Assembly: GCF_007828035.1 (NCBI RefSeq)
Contig: NZ_VITV01000001.1
Coordinates: 310,001-374,000, forward strand
Source of the DNA: Nitrospirillum amazonense
GTDB taxonomy: Bacteria > Pseudomonadota > Alphaproteobacteria > Azospirillales > Azospirillaceae
DNA length: 64,000 nt
Direction of reading: 5' to 3'
Positions 55,836 through 63,268 of this stretch are shown here, in pieces. A program made the position numbers and the translations under genes. Below the pieces are notes generated by a model. The model was not told where the DNA came from. It saw only the letters and a program-made list of their open reading frames with translations, and did no database searches. How positions within the stretch are numbered: position 1 is the first letter of the stretch; the number at the start of each line of letters is the position of its first letter.

Positions 55836-57422
55836 TCAGGCCGGGGCGTGGGTTGCTGGGGCGGGGGGAACAAGCCCCGCCGCCATCTCCGCGTAGACGG
55901 CCAGCAGGCCGGTGCCGTCGCCGGCGGGTTGGGCGTGGGCCAGCACCAGGGCGTCGCCCTTGTCGGGGCTGCGGCCGATGCGGGCCTTGATGTCGTCCTT
56001 GGCCTCGATCTGGATGCCGCGCGCCGTCATTTTCCAGCGCGGCGCCACCAGATCGGCCAGCAGTTCGCGATCCGGTGGCAGGGCGAGGTCGGCACCCAAT
56101 TCGGGCTCCAGCGCCTCGCGCAGGCTCCAATACCATTCGGCGCGGCGGTTGACGAAGCCCAGGCGGCCGCCCCGGTCGCGGGCGCCGCTGGCCGCCGCGG
56201 CATTCATCGCCACCATGCGCAGGCCGTGTAGGACGCCCAGATCCTGCACGGAGGCGCCGACGCCGATGGCGTCCACCTGCACCGCGACGCCGCCGGGCGT
56301 CTCCACGGCCGTGGCACCCGCCAGGCGCCGCAGGACGAGGCCTACAACGGCGGCGCCATCGGGTGTTTCGCGGCCCGGCACCACGTCCAGCGGGGCGAAC
56401 CAGACCCCGTGCCGGGCGGCCAGCACGGTTCGGTCCCGCCCGCCCCGCGCCACATCCACGCCCAGCGCCACCAAAGGCGGGGTGGCCTCACCAGAAGGTT
56501 GCCAGCGGGCCATCGCGGCCTCCACCCAGGCGGTGGGGATGACCTGCCAGGGATGATCCTCCTGCCCCGCGCCGAAGTCGCCGCGCAGCATCTTACTGCG
56601 CAGCGGTTCCGGCAGAGACTGCAGGGTGGCGATATAGCCGGCCCGCATCATCACCGGGTTGTCCTCCACCCGCGCCGGGATGAAGGTGCGGGACTTCGGC
56701 GTCAGCACGTCGCCATCACCCAAGGTCACAGGTTCTGGTCCCGGGACCTCACGATCCTGGCCCTGACCGTCGGTGACGAACCAGCGCAGTTCGCCCGGTG
56801 CGGCGGGATTGGGATACGTCGGGTCCAGCCAGGGCGCCCAAAAGCGGATGACCCAGGCGCCCTCGGCATCAGTGGGCGGGTTACCGGCGCCGATGACGCG
56901 GCATCGCTGGGCCGGGTCCACGCCCGGGCCCGGGCGGTTCCAGCCCACCAGGAAGCGGAACTGCGCCTCGGTGAAGTGCGGCAGTTCATCGAAGGCGATC
57001 AGGTCGTGGGGGCGGCCCTGGTATTTATGTACATCATCGGCGTGCTGCACGGCGCCGAACTCGATGACCCGGCCGTCATCCAGGCGCCAGGTCCAATCGG
57101 ACTTGGACCAACGCCCCCGGCCACGGAACAGCTGCTGCGCCCGGTCGGTGACGCCCTTCAGCTGGGGAAATTCGCGACGAAAAATGATGGACAGGCGGTG
57201 GCGGGTATGGGCGGCGCCCAGCAGCAGGTCGGTCTTGCCGCCGCCGGCGGCCCCACCGTAGTAAAGAAAGTCGGCAGCACTGGTTAGCGCCTGGGTCTGC
57301 GGCCCGGGAAAGGGCGCCCAGCGGGTGTGCGCCCGCCGCTCAATTTCCGCCCGAACCACCGTCAGGGCCCGGGTCAAGACCCGCCGCTTCCAGGCGGCGG
57401 AGAAGGGCTTCGAGTTGGGCAT
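55836..57422 (-). CDS. Terminase large subunit
   Basis: A 528-residue packaging motor. Walker A is GGAAGGGKT (56-64), Walker B LIAFDE (141-146) and the coupling Asn/Thr motif lies near GAGNPP. The nuclease domain begins with ALGVDVARGGRD near residue 330 and includes QVDAIGVGASV and the late KDDIKARIGRSPDKGDALVLA (given in part). The N-terminal 82 bases overlap terS, so the start is somewhat uncertain; a GTG at 57359 is an alternative. It translocates and cuts concatemeric DNA. Confidence 0.93.
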   Translation of the reverse strand: MPNSKPFSAAWKRRVLTRALTVVRAEIERRAHTRWAPFPGPQTQALTSAADFLYYGGAAGGGKTDLLLGAAHTRHRLSIIFRREFPQLKGVTDRAQQLFRGRGRWSKSDWTWRLDDGRVIEFGAVQHADDVHKYQGRPHDLIAFDELPHFTEAQFRFLVGWNRPGPGVDPAQRCRVIGAGNPPTDAEGAWVIRFWAPWLDPTYPNPAAPGELRWFVTDGQGQDREVPGPEPVTLGDGDVLTPKSRTFIPARVEDNPVMMRAGYIATLQSLPEPLRSKMLRGDFGAGQEDHPWQVIPTAWVEAAMARWQPSGEATPPLVALGVDVARGGRDRTVLAARHGVWFAPLDVVPGRETPDGAAVVGLVLRRLAGATAVETPGGVAVQVDAIGVGASVQDLGVLHGLRMVAMNAAAASGARDRGGRLGFVNRRAEWYWSLREALEPELGADLALPPDRELLADLVAPRWKMTARGIQIEAKDDIKARIGRSPDKGDALVLAHAQPAGDGTGLLAVYAEMAAGLVPPAPATHAPA

Positions 57423-57924
57423 CGTTCAGGCTTTCCAAGGCCATGGGATCGATGGGCGGCGACGTGGCGCCACCAGCACGGGGGGACGGGCAATAGCCCT
57501 CACCCTCGCCTTCCAGCGGACCACCATCATCGACTTCACCCGGCTTGCCGCCCCAGCCCAGGCGCACCCGGCACCAGAAGATGAGCGAGGGGGCGTGGCC
57601 TTCCAGCGCCTTGGCGTACAAGGTTTCCACGATGCGGGCGTGGGCGCGGGCGGCGCCCATCTCTAGCTCCCGCCCGAAATGACGGCGCAGCGTGCGTGGG
57701 CTGATGCCCAGCATGCGGGCGATGACACCGCGGGGAACCCCTTTGCCGGCCAAGTCCGCCACCTCCGCCCGGCGACCATCGCTGATCACCAGGCGGGCGC
57801 GGGTGGCGCGGACGGAGGTGGGGGCGGGCAACACCGGAATGTCGGTTGGGGGATGAGAGGATAAGGTTTCAGGGCCCGCCCCCTGGACAAGGGACGGCAT
57901 GGGCGGCGTCTTGCGCATCGGCAC
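57340..57924 (-). CDS. Terminase small subunit-like DNA-binding protein
   Basis: A protein of about 194 residues. A helix-turn-helix (VADLAGKGVPRGVIARMLGISPRTLRRHF, given in part) recognises DNA and is followed by helices with ARAHARIVETLYAKALEG and LIFWCRVRLGW, the usual terS/DUF-type pattern. The C-terminal tail reads LNDAQLEALLRRLEAAG. The GTG at 57924 has AGAGG 9 bases upstream; the ATG at 57918 is two codons later. Its first codons and upstream region are copied at about 59893-60110 (see findings). Confidence 0.8.
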   Translation of the reverse strand: MPMRKTPPMPSLVQGAGPETLSSHPPTDIPVLPAPTSVRATRARLVISDGRRAEVADLAGKGVPRGVIARMLGISPRTLRRHFGRELEMGAARAHARIVETLYAKALEGHAPSLIFWCRVRLGWGGKPGEVDDGGPLEGEGEGYCPSPRAGGATSPPIDPMALESLNDAQLEALLRRLEAAGLDPGPDGGSGGN

Positions 57925-58000
57925 GGCGGCGCACCTCTCGAAGGCTGTGAGAATGAGAGAAAGCCACTCAGGCCAGCGGCACATTCAATCGCCCAGGCCC

Positions 58001-58040
58001 GAAAACGAAGCACCCGGCAAGGCGTTCAGCCTTTCGGGCG
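58001..58040 (-). terminator. Hairpin following the terS promoter (copy 1)
   Basis: On the minus strand CGCCCG(A)AAGGC-TGAAC-GCCTTGCCGGGTG forms a stem of about 10 pairs with one mismatch, then CTTCGTTTTC. The T-run is poor. It lies about 15-45 bases downstream of the expected start of transcription from 58064-58092 and about 80 bases before terS, so it would act as an attenuator rather than as a gene end. Confidence 0.5.
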
Positions 58041-58063
58041 CAAATCGGCATCTCATATTTCGA

Positions 58064-58092
58064 TATATAATGGAGCTGCGAAGTGAGGTCAA
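58064..58092 (-). promoter_or_regulatory. Sigma-70 promoter upstream of terS (copy 1)
   Basis: TTGACC (58087-58092), a 17-base spacer and TATATA (58064-58069) on the minus strand. This is close to consensus and points to terS and the head genes. Its copy lies at 60056-60084. Confidence 0.6.
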
Positions 58093-58251
58093 GCGTCTTT
58101 TACATGCACGTCACTTTTTTGTTGGTCCGCCCCTGGCAGCCACGATACCCATGATGCGCGCGACCTCCGGCCATACATGGCTGCATCACCGATAGTCATT
58201 TATCGCACTCGGATTTCGTTGGCGCTGACATCTCATGCAATCTTATACATA

Positions 58252-58692
58252 TTACCAATCTTTCAGACATATAGGCCGCCGCATGCTCAGGTTGGCATAC
58301 AGGAGATCTTCCCTTTCAGAAAAGTTTATCTCCTTGAGTGTTTTCTGAGCAGCCTGCAATTCCGGCTTCTTAATCTTCTTGCACTTCCAAACGTCCCATA
58401 CGTCGCCTGTCCAGGGATTCACCGCCACTTCGGCATAATGACCATTACCATGGACAGCATAAGCCCAGTAGCCATAGAAGCGCCCATCGTCATCGAGCCC
58501 ACCTTCGAGCCAAGCCCCATCATCAACCATTTTCAATGCAATATTTGCCAATGCCTCCGCTTGGTCCAAATTCACCTTGTAAGGCAGAACATCACTCCGC
58601 TGATCCGCACCAAGGGCGCGACCAGGTGACCATGAAAGGGCCGCCGCGAAAATCAAGACCACAGAACTGGGCCAGCTTTTTAATATTCCCAT
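58252..58692 (-). CDS. Secreted immunity-like protein for effector B
   Basis: A 146-residue protein with a signal peptide (SWPSSVVLIFAAALSWSPGRALG, given to about residue 29). The mature domain shows LDQAEALANIALKMVDDGAW, FYGYWAYAVHGNG and HYAEVAVNPWTGDVWDVWKC, similar to PepSY-like and lysozyme-inhibitor-like periplasmic proteins. It starts 3 bases after the effector B stop. A periplasmic location is right for protecting the lysogen against a peptidoglycan-cutting effector. The immunity role is inferred. Confidence 0.62.
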   Translation of the reverse strand: MGILKSWPSSVVLIFAAALSWSPGRALGADQRSDVLPYKVNLDQAEALANIALKMVDDGAWLEGGLDDDGRFYGYWAYAVHGNGHYAEVAVNPWTGDVWDVWKCKKIKKPELQAAQKTLKEINFSEREDLLYANLSMRRPICLKDW

Positions 58693-58695
58693 TAT

Positions 58696-59760
58696 TCATT
58701 CCCCCGCATGCTCAGCGATAATAGGCCGCAATTTCCTGATAGTCCCCGCCACGTTCCCAACGTAGTCCACTACAGGTTCTCCATTTTCCAATATGCCGAA
58801 TCGACGAGAGTCCTGCAATTTTCGCGCGCGCTCCTCTGGAGCTCGCACCCTACGAATCAAATCGCCATGGCTTTCCGCGAAGGATCGGAAGGAATCTTCC
58901 GGTGTAGCGAACGTCGACATTTCAACGTTCCCCTTTTTGTTGAACATCGTTCCATTCTCATATTTAGAATGAGCGTGTTGGCCAAAGTAATTGTTTCCAT
59001 CTTTGGCAAACCTTGAATCCGGGTTTTGACCGCCCCATCCCGATTCCAGTGCTGACAGCCCTAAAATATTCTCCACCGGAACGTTGAGCTTCGCAGCAAT
59101 CTCGCGGGCAACGCCAATAGTGCGCTGCACGAACCGCCGCTTCTTTTCCACGGTATCATTCTGAATCGGCCTAGCCGCGCCATGCCCTCTATTCATCACC
59201 GAAGACGGCGTACCGCCTCCGGCATCCGAAGGGGAGTAGAATTGACCGCCGCCTGGGCCAGAAGGCCGATGATTCTCATTATACTTTAAGACGGCCTGAT
59301 CATCGCCATAGCCAGCAACTTTCCTTAACGTTTCCGGATTCATCCCCTGGTCCAGCAGTGTTTCCGCCAGGAACAGACGGCGGGCGGCATTGTCCGCGTC
59401 AGGCAGGACGCCTAGGCCGGCATGGGCCAAGTGGATGGCCGCCTGCACCGGTTCATCCGCCGCCAGGGCGCGACCGGCGGCCTGGACCTTGGCCAGGATG
59501 CGCCGCGCCTGCTCCGCCGTGTGGGGGCGGTCATAGGCGATGGCGAGCAAGGTCAGCAGGCGGCCGGCATCGACATCCAAGGCCTGCGGCGCCCAGGCAT
59601 CTTTCGATCGCTTGGCCAGCAGGGTGCCAGTCCCCAGCACCAGGCCGGCCGGGGTCAGGACGGGATATGCGCTCAAGCCCCCGCGCCGGCGGTCCCGCCA
59701 AGCGGCGGCCAGGGCGGTATGATCGGCACCCGTATCGTCACGGGAAGGAAGCACGGTCAT
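58696..59760 (-). CDS. Effector B: shared phage N-terminal domain fused to glucosaminidase
   Basis: A 354-residue protein. Residues 1-150 are almost the same as in effector A (roughly nine of ten residues identical). A linker NENHRPSGPGGGQFYSP (161-177) leads to a glucosaminidase-type domain (about 205-354). Its likely catalytic Glu239 lies in GLSALESGWGG, and FGQHAHSKY and VGNVAGTIRKLRP follow. Such domains cut glycan strands in peptidoglycan. There is no signal peptide. GGAAAG lies 8 bases before the ATG. A short remnant of gene X precedes it, the same upstream neighbour as for effector A. Confidence 0.78.
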   Translation of the reverse strand: MTVLPSRDDTGADHTALAAAWRDRRRGGLSAYPVLTPAGLVLGTGTLLAKRSKDAWAPQALDVDAGRLLTLLAIAYDRPHTAEQARRILAKVQAAGRALAADEPVQAAIHLAHAGLGVLPDADNAARRLFLAETLLDQGMNPETLRKVAGYGDDQAVLKYNENHRPSGPGGGQFYSPSDAGGGTPSSVMNRGHGAARPIQNDTVEKKRRFVQRTIGVAREIAAKLNVPVENILGLSALESGWGGQNPDSRFAKDGNNYFGQHAHSKYENGTMFNKKGNVEMSTFATPEDSFRSFAESHGDLIRRVRAPEERARKLQDSRRFGILENGEPVVDYVGNVAGTIRKLRPIIAEHAGE

Positions 59761-59850
59761 GGTCGGTTCTTTCCGGCGAGGGTCAATCGCGGGGCATGCG
59801 GTAATGGTCGGCCAGGGCGTCCAAGGCCGTGGTCAGCACCGCCCAGCAAA
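59336..59850. repeat. Direct repeat, copy 2 (effector B N-domain plus gene X tail)
   Basis: This stretch is a diverged copy of about 62193-62710. It includes the N-terminal domain of effector B, the gap and the C-terminal codons of gene X. The other copy covers effector A and intact gene X. The similarity ends at the linker on one side and at about 59845 on the other. Confidence 0.85.
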
Positions 59851-59890
59851 CCAGGAGGCGGGCTGCGGCCATAAGGGCCAAGAACAGCAT
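59783..59890 (-). pseudogene. Fragment of gene X (C-terminal end)
   Basis: A frame of 35 codons reading MLFLALMAAARLLVCWAVLTTALDALADHYRMPRD (described in parts: the last 21 residues, from W-A-V-L-T-T to the stop, copy the C-terminus of the gene at 62642-63268). The N-terminal 14 residues come from other sequence. It sits 22 bases upstream of effector B, as gene X does for effector A, and may only serve translation coupling. Confidence 0.7.
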
Positions 59891-59992
59891 TTAGACATAT
59901 CGCGCATCGGCACGGAGGTACGTTCCTGGCACGCTGAAAGGAATGAGAACGGCTATTTCACATAGGAAGCAGCGAGGCCCGCGTGGGCGTCG

Positions 59993-60032
59993 AAAAACAA
60001 AACGCCCGGCAAGGCATTCAGCCTTCCGGGCG
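59993..60032 (-). terminator. Rho-independent terminator after the effector A cassette (R2 copy)
   Basis: On the minus strand CGCCCGG(A)AAGGC-type arms (CGCCCGGAAGGC, TGAAT, GCCTTGCCGGGCG) make a stem of about 12 bp, followed by TTTTGTTTTT at 59993-60002. It would end the transcript of the effector A immunity genes and also lies just after the R2 promoter. Confidence 0.75.
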
Positions 60033-60055
60033 CAAATCGGCATTTCATATTTCAA

Positions 60056-60084
60056 TATATGGCGGCATCGGGAATTGGCGTCAA
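60056..60084 (-). promoter_or_regulatory. Sigma-70-like promoter (R2 copy)
   Basis: TTGACG (60079-60084), 17-base spacer, CATATA (60056-60061) on the minus strand. It points toward effector B and is followed after about 25 bases by the terminator at 59993-60032. It is the duplicate of the terS promoter at 58064-58092. Confidence 0.55.
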
Positions 60085-60102
60085 GTCGCTTTTACATGCG
60101 AT

Positions 60103-60681
60103 TCAGTTTTTTCCGGAAGGCGATGAGAGCCGTGTAAACGCTTCCACCGTCAGGGGCTCATAGCGATAGGCCTTACCCGTCCATGACATCATCTCGTAAT
60201 GCCTGGGATAATCCCCGCCCTCATCTGGCCGATCAGCGTTGCTGTCGATATAGACATGGATGAAGCGCCGATAACCGTTGTCCGTACGATCCAAAACAAC
60301 CAAATCACCCGCATCCGTCCACAGCGGCGTCAGAAAAGTCCAGATGTCGCCTTGTTTTTGATACACAAAGACCGTACATCCCGACGTGCCACAATAATAG
60401 GCATCCGCGACAGCCAGAAGTATTTCTGGAACGCCATCTCCATTCAAATCGACTTCGGCGTAGCGCACAATTTTTTTCGGATCGGCAATATGCCCAAAAT
60501 CATCGGCGCCGGCGGGTGTATTGATGGCGAGTAATTGGCGAGCCAATTTAATTTTGGCTCCCGACAATTCGGAGAATACTACTAGATGTCCAGGTGCTGG
60601 TTTCGGCGATTGCGCACCAACCGGAGCGGGACAGGTGGCCAGCAGCATAAAGCTCAAGAACAATCCCAATCGCCGTTTCAT
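60103..60681 (-). CDS. Secreted protein of the effector A cassette (immunity-like)
   Basis: A 192-residue protein with a signal peptide (LGLFLSFMLLATCPAPVGAQ). The mature part has AEVDLNGDGVPEILLAVADAY, an EF-hand/FG-GAP-like calcium-binding motif, then YYCGTSGCTVFVYQ with two close Cys residues and a beta-rich C-terminus. This motif pair occurs in uncharacterised periplasmic proteins. Its ATG overlaps the upstream stop by 4 bases (ATGA). It is co-expressed with the lysozyme-like paralogue at 60678-61277. An immunity role is inferred. Confidence 0.6.
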   Translation of the reverse strand: MKRRLGLFLSFMLLATCPAPVGAQSPKPAPGHLVVFSELSGAKIKLARQLLAINTPAGADDFGHIADPKKIVRYAEVDLNGDGVPEILLAVADAYYCGTSGCTVFVYQKQGDIWTFLTPLWTDAGDLVVLDRTDNGYRRFIHVYIDSNADRPDEGGDYPRHYEMMSWTGKAYRYEPLTVEAFTRLSSPSGKN

Positions 60682-61277
60682 TTCTTTTTTCCTGTTTTTT
60701 GGTCCGCGCCGTCTTGGTTGTAAGGTGTATCCTTGAAATCAACGAGACGGACTTCCACTTGGCGGAAACGGGAGGGCATCTGGTCCGCTTTCCCTACGGT
60801 ATCGTGCGCGTCGTAAGTTTGGAAATAGGCGATCACGCAATGGACGCCGACCCGATGGGCGGCACCGATCAACGCGGACTGGTTAATTGTCGCTGTTTTT
60901 CCGTCAGCCGTCTTGAAGGTGCGCCCATCGTAGCGCTTAAGCAGCGGCGCCATGGCTTCAACTTGGTAGGCGATCAACGTTTCAGCCGCACCGTCCTGCG
61001 CCGCTGGATTGTGAAGATAATCCTCGTCACTTTTGATATGGAACGCCTTCGCGTATTCCGTCCGCCCCCAGCCATCGCTCCCCCATCCGTGCTTCAATCC
61101 CAAACCGATGAGGACACTGCTGCGCAGCATGTAGCGCCCCAATCGTGGATCATCAAAACGGGATTCATCCGGGTCGACGGAACTGGGCGTCTTGGGAGCT
61201 GCAGCCCAAGCACCAACCGGGCTGGAGGTAAAAAAGCCGACCAAAACCACGCAAGCCAATCCCAAAGCGCGGTGCAT
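60678..61277 (-). CDS. Secreted, catalytic-site-lacking paralogue of the effector A lysozyme-like domain
   Basis: A 199-residue protein with a signal peptide (ALGLACVVLVGFFTSSPVGAWA). The rest aligns with residues about 258-416 of effector A: LGRYMLRSSVLIGLG against YGRYQIKETTLIALG, AFHIKSDEDYLHNPAAQDG against YNIKTDDDFLNSEEAQDE, SALIGAAHRVG against AGLIGAFHRVG, and DFKDTPYNQD against EFQDVPYNDE. The effector's stretch with the candidate catalytic Glu236 has no counterpart. GGGGG lies 6 bases before the ATG at 61277; starts at 61307/61310 are less likely. It may be a decoy immunity protein (see findings). Confidence 0.7.
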   Translation of the reverse strand: MHRALGLACVVLVGFFTSSPVGAWAAAPKTPSSVDPDESRFDDPRLGRYMLRSSVLIGLGLKHGWGSDGWGRTEYAKAFHIKSDEDYLHNPAAQDGAAETLIAYQVEAMAPLLKRYDGRTFKTADGKTATINQSALIGAAHRVGVHCVIAYFQTYDAHDTVGKADQMPSRFRQVEVRLVDFKDTPYNQDGADQKTGKKK

Positions 61278-61368
61278 ATCACGCCCCCGAAGTTGATATT
61301 TCGGCATCATACCACCCGCGTTAGGGGGGATCTCGGCAAAAATCGCCTGTCGGTGGGGGAGTCGCAGA

Positions 61369-62619
61369 TCAATTTTCATCGTTATAGGGCACATCCTGGA
61401 ACTCGCGCAGTCTCGTTTCCACCTTGGCATCCAGTCGCCCCTTCGCGTGTTTGTTGTCGGCGTCGGCCAGAATTTTATTGCGATAAGGCTTGGTATCCCG
61501 CCCGTCATATCGGGCGAAATATGCCCGGACCGCCGCCCCTCCCACCCGGTGGAAGGCGCCGATAAGTCCAGCTTGCGTCACCTTGATGGCTTCACCTTTT
61601 ATTCCAATGAATGTCCGACCTCCGTATTTTTTGTACAATGGCGCACTTTCTTTAACGATCTTGTTGATCAGATTTATACCCTGCTCATCCTGGGCCTCTT
61701 CGCTATTCAGAAAATCATCATCGGTCTTAATGTTATATTTCCTGCCGAACTCTGTGTCCCATGCGTCCTTCCCTTTGCCGCTCTTGGCGCCCAGAGCAAT
61801 CAGCGTTGTTTCCTTTATTTGATAGCGCCCATACGCAGGGTCCGGATGTTTACCAGTTCCTGGATAGAAGGCGTCGTATCCATAGCTTTCCGCATGACCA
61901 TTCGCCGACTGCTCGCTACCCGCGAGCTTATCGAGCAGTCCCGGTTGCGGCGTCTTTAGCCAGTGTTGCTGCCACTGTTTGCCCGGGGCAGCCGCCGTCG
62001 CGACAGCGCCCCTGACTGCCAAGGTACGGGATAAGCCTCCATCCTCGGGATCCGGGCTTACAAGGAAACGCGGCCCCGAACCGGCGGATGAATCGCCACC
62101 TGCGTCAGCCGCCGTCCACCGACCGTGGTTGTCCCTGGGCTGATCAGGACTGTATTTTACCATCGGAAAGCCGGCCGCCTTCATCAACGCGTCCGGAGTC
62201 ATCCCCTGGTCCAGCAGCATCTCCGCCAGCAACAGACGGCGGGCGGCATTGTCCGCATCGGGCAGGACGCCCAGGCCGGCATGGGCCAAGTGGATGGCCG
62301 CCTGCACGGGTTCACCCACCGCCAGGGCGCGGCCGGCGGCCTGGACCTTGGCCAGGATGCGCCGCGCCTGCTCCGCCGTGTAGGGGCGGTCATAGGCGAT
62401 GGCGAGCAAGGCCAGCAGGCGGTCGGCATCGAAATCCAAGGCCTGCGGCGCCCAGGCATCTTTCAGGCGCTTGGCCAGCAGGGTGCCAGTCCCCAGCACC
62501 AGGCCGGCCGGGGTCAGGACGGGATAGGAGCTCAGGCCCCCGCGCCGGCGGTCCCGCCAAGCGGCGGCCAAGGCGGGATGATCGGCACCCGTATCGTCGC
62601 GAGAGGGAAGCACGGTCAT
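61369..62619 (-). CDS. Effector A: shared phage N-terminal domain fused to lysozyme-like domain
   Basis: A 416-residue protein. Residues 1-150 form the domain shared with effector B: helices with TAEQARRILAKVQAAGRALA and PVQAAIHLAHAGLGVLPDA. The linker SPDQPRDNHGRWTAADAGG lies at 157-175. The C-terminal domain (about 228-416) looks like a lysozyme/transglycosylase-type domain: candidate catalytic Glu236 in LAGSEQSAN, YGRYQI (263-268), then DDDFLNSEEAQDE and LIGAFHRVGGAAVRAYF. No signal peptide is present. It is preceded by gene X with a 22-base gap. Confidence 0.75.
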   Translation of the reverse strand: MTVLPSRDDTGADHPALAAAWRDRRRGGLSSYPVLTPAGLVLGTGTLLAKRLKDAWAPQALDFDADRLLALLAIAYDRPYTAEQARRILAKVQAAGRALAVGEPVQAAIHLAHAGLGVLPDADNAARRLLLAEMLLDQGMTPDALMKAAGFPMVKYSPDQPRDNHGRWTAADAGGDSSAGSGPRFLVSPDPEDGGLSRTLAVRGAVATAAAPGKQWQQHWLKTPQPGLLDKLAGSEQSANGHAESYGYDAFYPGTGKHPDPAYGRYQIKETTLIALGAKSGKGKDAWDTEFGRKYNIKTDDDFLNSEEAQDEQGINLINKIVKESAPLYKKYGGRTFIGIKGEAIKVTQAGLIGAFHRVGGAAVRAYFARYDGRDTKPYRNKILADADNKHAKGRLDAKVETRLREFQDVPYNDEN

Positions 62620-62710
62620 GGTCGGTCCTTTCCAACAACGGTCAGTCGCGGGGTAGGCGGTAATGATCGGCCAAGGCGTCCAGCGCCGTGGTCAATGCCG
62701 CCCAGCCCTG
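62193..62710. repeat. Direct repeat, copy 1 (effector A N-domain plus gene X tail)
   Basis: The partner of 59336-59850. It contains the first part of effector A, the 22-base gap and the C-terminal codons of gene X. Confidence 0.85.
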
Positions 62711-63268
62711 GGGCCAGTCGCCGGCCCAGGTGGCCTCGAACCGGCGGGGCATGATTTCATCCGCGCACACCCCTTCCACCAAAGTCAGGGCCAGCAGGCC
62801 ATGGGGCCCGCTGGCCCGGATCAGCACGCGGGCCTGGGCAAGGCGATCATCGGTGCGGGCCCAGCGGTTGGGATCCACATCCACCCGCACGACACCACTG
62901 CCGGACTCCGGCACGTAGGCATGAGGCTTGGGCGCCTCGGCCAAGGACAGCCAAGCGCGCCATAGGCCGCCCACGGCCTGGCCGGCATCGTGCTGCCGTT
63001 GGGTCAGGCGACCGCGCAGCAGCAGCTGCCCCAGGGGCTGCCCCGCCCGCTGGTCCAGCAATTGAGCCACCGGCAGCGAGGCCGGGGCACCCAGCAGGTC
63101 GGCCCGGCGTTCCAGCGCCTGCGGCAGGATGGCGGCGGCGTCGGCCTGCACTAGTTGGCCGCAGGCATGGCGGGCACCGGCCTTACGCGGACGACCGGCC
63201 CGGCGGCGGGGCGGCGCCTTGTGGATGGTGGCGGATGACGGGCCGAAAGCGGTTGTGGGCGTGGTCAT
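62642..63268 (-). CDS. Gene X: phage protein of unknown function
   Basis: A 208-residue protein. The first 35 residues are basic (PPRRRAGRPRKAGARH) and could bind DNA. The middle is Leu/Gln-rich helical, and the C-terminal part reads RVDVDPNRWARTDDRLAQ, then GWAALTTALDALADHYRLPRD. No known domain is recognised. Its ATG overlaps the stop of gene Y by 4 bases. Its C-terminus is repeated at 59783-59845. It could be a DNA-binding packaging or regulatory protein, but this is open. Confidence 0.6.
   Translation of the reverse strand: MTTPTTAFGPSSATIHKAPPRRRAGRPRKAGARHACGQLVQADAAAILPQALERRADLLGAPASLPVAQLLDQRAGQPLGQLLLRGRLTQRQHDAGQAVGGLWRAWLSLAEAPKPHAYVPESGSGVVRVDVDPNRWARTDDRLAQARVLIRASGPHGLLALTLVEGVCADEIMPRRFEATWAGDWPQGWAALTTALDALADHYRLPRD

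Larger units (their letters stand above)
59891..60110. repeat. Direct repeat R2, copy of the terS upstream region
   Basis: It matches about 57915-58115 with scattered substitutions, including the TTTTACATGC stretch, the promoter, the hairpin and the GTGCCGATGCGC terS start. The terS copy stops after about four codons, where the gene X fragment begins. It is the mark of a tandem duplication. Confidence 0.8.
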
